A stretch of 64,000 nucleotides of DNA from positions 558,001-622,000 of the forward strand of contig CM071590.1 in NCBI GenBank assembly GCA_036429605.1, given 5' to 3'. Positions 58,201 through 64,000 of this stretch are shown in pieces. Position 1 is the first letter of the stretch. Each line of letters opens with the position of its first letter. This DNA is from Cladobotryum mycophilum (Eukaryota; Ascomycota; Sordariomycetes; Hypocreales; Hypocreaceae). The notes below the pieces were generated by a model that was given only the letters and a program-made list of their open reading frames with translations, was not told where the DNA came from and did no database searches. The translations under genes and the position numbers were made by a program.

Positions 58201-60518
58201 AGTTATTCACGCTGCCTTTGTTGTCGGCCGCCTGGAGGAGCACCTCCAAGTCACGGGGTGTTGGCCCGACAATGACAACAGTCTGGCGGCCAGGGAGCTT
58301 GCATTGCCTACTACAGCACCTTCATCGACCGGCGCCTCCGGGTCCAGAGAGACATGGTACACCAACCCCTTGATGTTCTGAACAAGAGCATAATCGGTGT
58401 ATCTAAAGCCTCCAACAACATTTGGTTAAAGTCATTGAATCGCTAGCTGGCTTGGAGACTACTCAAGTGATACAATCGCCAGAGTCAGCGATGAGCTCTG
58501 CTCGACCGCTGAACAGGGATAGCTCTGCCGTGATGGTAGGTTAACGGTGGGGACTTTGGATGTTTCAAAGATAGTCTCTGCCGTCTTCCCAATTTGCTTG
58601 GGCTATTAATCGCATCAGCCAAAACGACCGTGGTGCTCTCTGAGCTCTTTGAAGTTCTTTTCTAAACACGTGGCTTCATGTTTTCCATCCCATCCTAGTC
58701 GACAACTAACTCTGCTTGACTGGAAATGGAATGGTACCTCGGTGCTGAAATACTAAGACTTGTTAAATTTGCTGATAACATATTCAATCAATTGTCCTCT
58801 CTGCCGTTGGACCGCTATGGGACTACCTAAGCAGCAAAACCCTATTATCATGAGGGGGCCGTCGAGAATGAAGCTTATTCTGTGGTCTTGGGTGATTCTA
58901 TGACGGCGGCAGCTGTGTCATGGTCAGTGAGATCTAGTCAACTGATGAAAGGAACTATGATGGTTGCTGTCTTGGACGAGAAAGCTCTTTGGCACATTGC
59001 GAGCTCTCCCTATGGAAAGAAAACGGTGCACCACTCGCCCATTCGGTATTGAAGTCTGCCTTTATGGAGTCTGAAATTGAATTCACGAGGTGGTGAGTTG
59101 GGATCCTGTTGAAGGGAAAGGCCATGCTCAAGGATATCACTTATTGTTGATAACGACTACGGCTACGGGACAAAGCGTCAGCATCTAGGAGGCTGAGATG
59201 GACTGTGAATCGCTACTTTTATGATATTATCCATTAATTGGTGGGGTGCTTGGCAGATGGGCGATGAACTCTATTGAGCTGATGAAGCTTGCAACATGGA
59301 CATGAGGGGATTTCGTCCGATCTATACGGTCGGGTGGCGAATCTGTGCGATTAAATACTCTAGTCGTTCATGTCTATGATGCCAAGGGGAGATATGGGTC
59401 TGATCCATGGGAGCAAATGACACCTCCTTGGATCCATACCTGAGTCTTGTAGATGTTTGCCCCCGTCTGCCCAAAAATGGGGTGGTGTTGACAAATCTTC
59501 TGATCCCGAAGCATTGCAAGCAAAGCACTCTCATTCACGATGGGCATGGATATTGCCAACTTCAAGATGTTGATATATGTTACTGCTCCTGGAAGCGCTA
59601 GCATTCATCTAGGCTGGTTTGGAGGACGAGTGTGAGGGATGAAATGATGTCACAATGTCACCTGAGATCTACCGCTTGTGGGACTAAATGGGGAATGCAT
59701 GAGCTTAAGCTCAAGCTAGATGGGTCCGTTCATCCATACCTACTCCGTACTTTGAGTGCACTACCTTTTAGTTGCTGCTGTCGCAGTGTCTGAGGCTGTT
59801 TGCTCTGCCAGGTTGTGGCCGTGCTTCACCCGACTACGATTAAAAGGGCTAGGCAAGAAATGATAGTATCCAGCTTTGTTAGTGCTTCATCTTGTTTGGA
59901 TTGTTGGTTGTGCAACCATTATCAAGTCTAGCGTAGTATTTGCTTCCTATACAAATTTGCGAGAGACTGGGAGTTGAACTAGGTTCAGTGCAGAACAATA
60001 CCGTAAAGAAACTTGTTAACGATATGGCGGATACGTTTGGATACTGGAGGCCCTACTTTTGAGGATGGGGGCAAGACGATAATATTCTCTCCAACTAAGA
60101 TGTATTATTGCTGTGGATGTGAGACATAGCCCAGAGTTTGGCGCAAGTTCTTCATCTAACAGAAATTCACATCCGCACTACTGTGATGGCAAGTCCATAG
60201 AGTGTACCTTTGAGTCGCCTTCACTGGCTGAGTCTTATCCAAGGATCTGTGTCCAGTGAAGCAATCCGATCAAACAAATCAAATCCGGGCCCTGGATTTG
60301 CGTATTTGAAGCTTTGGTGATAGTATGTTTGTTTGTTTGCTCGATTTGATGGTATTTGAATTGTCTCAGGGTTGTAAAATGAAACTATCGTGAAGCTATT
60401 TATATATTATTTTCTAAGCATTGCTATGGGCTCTTTTCTTCGTTATCCACACCGTTTTCTTACCTTCGATCGCCGGTTTTCTTTTTGATTCGTGATCACC
60501 TCATTTACTAATAGTTTA
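55230..60518. other. 5.3 kb gene-poor stretch with decayed coding relics
   Basis: No intact gene. At 58080-58440 (-) protein-like sequence appears in two frames: YTDYALVQNIKGLVYHVSLD and, after a shift, QTVVIVGPTPRDLEVLLQAA. At 59374-59604 (-) an ATG-led frame (MLALPGAVTYINILKLAISM) stops after 76 residues. Stops and frame changes suggest one or more broken genes beside the hAT element. The left part (55.2-57.7 kb) shows nothing recognisable. Confidence 0.4.
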
Positions 60519-63004
60519 TCAAGAGAGAGTAACGCCTCCTAAGGATACTGCGCCCTGCCGTATCCAGCTCTTCATGCATTCCAATTGCTCAAGGGTTCCT
60601 GATTTCATCAAGAGCCTCTGTGACGAGAGCGTTAGCTTGGCTTGACTGAAAGTTCTCTCGCATTCAGCTGCCATTGCGGGAATAGCAAGAAGGTCTAATG
60701 CAAGCTGACTAAGTGTTGGAAATAAGGTTTGCTGTGATATCCACCATTGTACAGGATCATCAACTTCTCGCGGTTGAGGTAGTTGGAGATATCGCTCAAG
60801 CTCGGAGATTTGATCAGGCTCCTTTGGCGTTGTGTTCGTCATCCACTGGTGGAACCTGGAGGGCTCCTTTCGTGATAAAAACATAGGCTGAGGAACCGGG
60901 GGGTTGGAGGTTGATCAATAACAAAGAGGTTATCGTGTTGACGATACCACTGCTCCCAATAGCGTTCCAAACCCTCAATAGCATTATCAAACCAAATCGC
61001 TTGATCAGGATCATTCCACCGCTTCTTAAGCCATCGGAAATTATATTGTGGATGTAGTATCACAGAAGCAGCGAAAAGGGGCGAGTCCCCAAGCTTTGTA
61101 TAGTAATTGTTTAATTTCTTCCACGCATTTGTAATTGATAGCCGAAGATAGGCTTTGGAGTCAGCTTGAAGCCCTTGAAGTCGCCTGAATTGATCTTGCC
61201 GCTCGTCGGATTGGTATTCGGCTCGTATGTGCTGGGGGAGACTCTGCCACGAGGCCATCGGAAGCGACTGTGATCTTGGTGTATTTTGCTGTGATAATTG
61301 CCTTTGAGAACGTGTTGATGCCCTCTTTGTCACTAACGGCATTTGGCTTGAAGTCTGTTCAATTTGCTCGTCAGTTGGGCTATCAAAAAATGCCTTCCAA
61401 AACTCAAGATCATCAAGAAGATACTCAATGCCGGTCAGGACTTCCCAAAGCTGGCCAAATCCGCCGGCCTTGGCGCGGCTTTGACACTGCATTGTCTGCT
61501 CATAAAGAGGCTCGAGGATCGCCTTGACCTCTGTGAGAAGCCGCCAATCCTCAATTATGAGAACATCTTCATTTGGAATTCGATTCGATGGATCAGGCTC
61601 GAGCTGGCTTCCATGGATGAAGGCTTGGATGTGTGCCTGCTTTTTAATAGCACGATCAAGCATTAGATAAGTCGAATTCCATCGTGTATCGTTGTTCATA
61701 ATAACCTCAAGCTCTTTATCCGATTCCTCGAAGAGTACAAAGTCCTCTGTATTAAGCTCGTGGGCGCTGTGTTGGAAGCGTTCACTTCGCTGTGGAGAGC
61801 TTCGAATAAACTTCACAATGTTCCGAAGCTTTCCAATTGGCCCCCTCCTTCTCCAATGCCTAAGATCTTTATCAATATCCTTAAGAGCCTCATAATGCTG
61901 TGATTCTTGCTCAAAGGTCTCACTATCCTCTCCATAAAGAAAAGCCCGACCAACTAGGTTAAGAATATGACCAAAGCATCGCATTCGACGGTCAGAAGCA
62001 TCTGAGGGCATCATCATAGGGTTCAGAAGCTGGAAGAGATGTTGTATACAGGTATCATTATTTGTGGCATTATCACAGATAATAGTACCAACGCGATCTT
62101 CAATATCCCAATCTTGGATGACTTTATGGAGTGTTGATGCGATATTATTGCCGGTATGAGCCCCATACTGTTGCCGGAGGGCAAGAAGGCGATGTTGATG
62201 TATTCCATTAGGGTCTGTGAAGTGTGCAACAATGCCATTTATTGCAAGCCTATTTGGCGAGGTCCAGAGGTCAAAGCCAAGATGCACCTTCGTCAGGGCA
62301 TTCTGAAGCTCATCACGAATAATTTTCTTATTGTCATTGAAGATAGTATCTAGCATTTGACGTTGGTTTGTTCTATTCAATGATAACCCAGAAAAAAGCT
62401 GCATATTAAGATCCATCATCAAGCTGCGGATAAAAGGATCGTCAAATGTATTGAACGCTTCATTGGAGTTGATGATATAACCAAGGGCTAGCTCATGAAG
62501 CTTATGGACTTGGTTCTTTGGAAAAACCGTAGATATTCGAGTTCGTTTCGGGGGAGGCTGATCATCGGTATCAGAGCTTGTAGTCGAGCCGCCGGATAGA
62601 GATCGATAGATTCGATGAGCCCGTTGAAGATGCTCTTTTGCAGAAGTCGTAGCTGATGCCTTAAAGGGCTTAGAATGACCCATATGATCACATCGTCGGC
62701 AGACCCAGAAAGCATCGCCTAAGAGATAAGGTTAACTAAATAAAAACGCGATAAAAGAGAGCTTACCATATTGATCTAAAGGCGTAATTTCCCGTATAAA
62801 GATCCCTTCATTTACGATCCAGCTGGTCCGGCCTCGTGAGCCTTTCTTGCTCATCAAATCGTCGTTCACGTATCGTTTTCCCTTCCAAGTGGCGACCAGC
62901 ATGTTATTGAAGGTCTCGCAAGCTCGAGGGTTATCTTGGGAGGGCGGTATTAGCTGCTGGATAATGCCGCGAGGGCGCGATGCATTAAAAACCGTGAGAC
63001 TCAT
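60519..63004 (-). mobile_element. hAT-family transposon, transposase with one single-base break
   Basis: Transposase exons: 63004-62767 and 62718-60519. The intron splits the N-terminal BED-type zinc finger; the second exon supplies FWVCRRCDH and a TTSAKEHLQRAH histidine segment. The core reads LGFDLWTSPN, IICDNATNND, RCFGHILNLVGRAF and NNDTRWNSTYLML, the usual hAT catalytic landmarks. The C-terminus holds the dimerization region (DPVQWWISQ, LALDLLAIPAMAAECERTFS). One base is missing in G6 at 60898-60903 (+ strand). With it the protein is 812 residues and carries no stop, so the copy looks young and perhaps active, and does not look RIP-mutated. Terminal inverted repeats and target duplication could not be placed with certainty. 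Confidence 0.85.
60898..60903 (-). other. Single-base deficit in hAT transposase
   Basis: C6 on the coding strand after DQPPTP. One more C gives PVPQPMFLSRKEPSRFHQWM and runs into the hAT dimerization domain. Confidence 0.8.
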
Positions 63005-63756
63005 CGTCAAGGCCAGGGTAAGGTGGTTAAGGCTGTGATGTTGTAATTGTGGTGTTGATCATAAGAGGCATCACGAACGCGATGTGATAAAAACGCGAAA
63101 AAGAATAGTATGAGCTTAAACCTTATTGCCCAAAAAAAGGTAACTAACCAATCAAAAGCCCGTATAGTCTAATGGTATCGTAATTAGTCATAATAGCTAA
63201 AAGGTTGTAGGTTTAAATCCCAAGTTTATCCACCCAAATTCTATCATTTTGTACTAAAAATAGCTACGGAAAGGATATATTCCGAGACATTCTACCTACC
63301 CTAAATTTGATAAATATATCAAATATTCAGCCTTGAACAATTACTTATTTGGGACTGTGAATAGCTTTAAATTATTTGTTTGTTTGGTTGTTTGTTTATT
63401 ATGTTTGATCGGATTGCTTCACTGTCTGTGTCTGGTAACCGATGCCTTACTAAATTGATATTATTTTGTCAAAGATGTATGGTAACCGTGGTCTGGCATA
63501 CGCACTTCCATCACATTACCTTTCTAACCATGATCACGAATAATCTCCATTTACGGGCACGCACTTGCAGTTTGTTCATTTCTGAATCGCATTTTATTAA
63601 GCCGTCGAGTCGTCATCGTGGCAAACACTTTGCTCCATATTGCGAAACCTCTTTCAGGCTCATGCCGCAATCGAGCATACCTCCTTTAACTGACCTCCCT
63701 GCCCTCAAGGGTGACCTTCATTGCAAGCACTCTCTCTCCTCCTGCTTATTCGGGAA
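63005..63756. other. Right flank of the hAT element
   Basis: AT-rich. Holds the hAT promoter side and the tRNA-like relic at about 63159-63230. A CATCACGAAC word at about 63070 is a weak inverted match to the left flank CGTGATCACCTC at about 60491-60502 and may be subterminal. Confidence 0.35.
63159..63230 (+). pseudogene. tRNA-like relic
   Basis: TATAGTCTAATGGTATC resembles a D-arm A box, and GGTTTAAATCC about 45 bases later resembles a B box with C-to-T changes. A complete acceptor stem and T stem do not form, so this is at best a mutated tRNA or tRNA-derived repeat. No anticodon can be called. Confidence 0.3.
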
Positions 63757-63999
63757 CTACCAGTATCGCGAATCATTCTTATCGTGAAGCTCCTGATTCC
63801 ATTTCAGGAAAACCTTGAGCTGTTTTGAGATCAACTTCAGTTTAATGCTAGTAGAAGCGTCATCAGTCTTTTCAGCAAGATTATCGAGTCGTTGAAGGAC
63901 AGTCATCATGGGGCCATCTTTCCATCGGGGTAGCAGAGGGCTTTCCTGCTCCTCAATCCAACACCAAGAGGATTTATCCCCCTTCACTTGACCAATCAA
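63757..63999 (-). CDS. Partial reading frame at the right edge
   Basis: Minus-strand open frame that reaches the window edge, stop at 63757. It is charged and helical (VLQRLDNLAEKTDDASTSIK, then QLKVFLKWNQELHDK). No family recognised. It could be the 3' end of a gene beyond the window or a chance opening. Confidence 0.3.
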   Translation of the reverse strand: MIGQVKGDKSSWCWIEEQESPLLPRWKDGPMMTVLQRLDNLAEKTDDASTSIKLKLISKQLKVFLKWNQELHDKNDSRYW

Positions 64000-64000
64000 G

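Noticed and set aside
59960..59995. GAGTTGAACTAGG, resembling a reversed B box
   Set aside because: No A box at the right distance and no stems form on the minus strand.

Overview
This 64 kb window is nuclear DNA of a filamentous ascomycete (Pezizomycotina, probably Sordariomycetes and perhaps Hypocreales; the order is inferred only from overall gene type). The evidence is short spliceosomal introns (about 45-130 nt) with GTRNGT donors, ctaac-like branch points and YAG acceptors, CT-rich promoters, and fungus-restricted families: CFEM, SigF-like NTF2, Akr1 palmitoyltransferase, DUF7708-type proteins, GPI-anchored cell-wall proteins and a hAT transposon. There are no operons, no CRISPR arrays and no rRNA.

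Layout. 0.9-2.5 kb (+) secreted M28 aminopeptidase-like protein. 2.7-6.9 kb (-) large fungal AAA ATPase. 7.6-10.0 kb (+) DUF7708/STAND-like protein. 10.4-12.0 kb (+) cystathionine beta-synthase. 12.3-13.2 kb (-) SRP receptor beta subunit. 14.2-16.6 kb (+) Akr1 DHHC palmitoyltransferase. 16.6-20.8 kb is gene-poor, with one small orphan gene and one decayed gene. 20.8-22.4 kb (-) flavin monooxygenase, divergent from a SigF-like NTF2 membrane protein (23.4-24.2 kb, +). 24.3-25.7 kb (-) degenerate HNH-like protein, divergent from an orphan protein (26.3-27.2 kb, +). 27.3-28.8 kb (-) MFS transporter. 28.8-32.4 kb is a gene-free stretch, followed by a cysteine-free secreted tandem-repeat protein (32.4-33.9 kb, +) and a possible small secreted relative (35.6-36.1 kb, +). 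36.7-37.2 kb (-) thioesterase. 37.6-39.6 kb (-) four-CFEM GPI protein. 41.6-42.8 kb (+) ankyrin protein that stops inside a repeat. 44.0 kb (-) tRNA-Asp(GUC). 44.6-45.4 kb (+) glyoxalase-like protein. 46.0-46.9 kb (+) BTB protein. 48.2-49.2 kb (+) RING protein. 49.2-52.5 kb gene-free. 52.5-53.7 kb (+) fungal N-terminal-domain-like protein. 54.1-55.2 kb (-) GPI-anchored secreted protein. 55.2-60.5 kb gene-poor with relics. 60.5-63.0 kb (-) hAT transposase.

The genes are mostly unrelated housekeeping and surface functions: sulfur amino-acid metabolism (CBS), ER targeting (SRP receptor), protein lipidation (Akr1), ubiquitin-type regulation (BTB, RING). An accessory set is aimed at the cell surface or outside: M28, the repeat protein, CFEM, the GPI protein and the small secreted protein. 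I see no biosynthetic cluster.

The most striking pattern is technical. Nine positions in eight otherwise well-conserved reading frames each lack exactly one base, always in or beside a short mononucleotide run (A7 4398-4404; C5 10497-10501; C5 11767-11771; G6 13064-13069; G5 22323-22327; T5C6 24826-24836; about 35677-35690; C5 36835-36839; G6 60898-60903). Restoring one base at each gives full-length proteins. I read this as consensus under-calling, not nine pseudogenes. The best biological candidates are the 44-residue-repeat secreted protein at 32.4 kb with its neighbour at 35.6 kb, the DUF7708 protein with an eroded P-loop, and two enzyme-like proteins that lack expected catalytic residues (M28 with Gln for Glu; HNH without its histidine).
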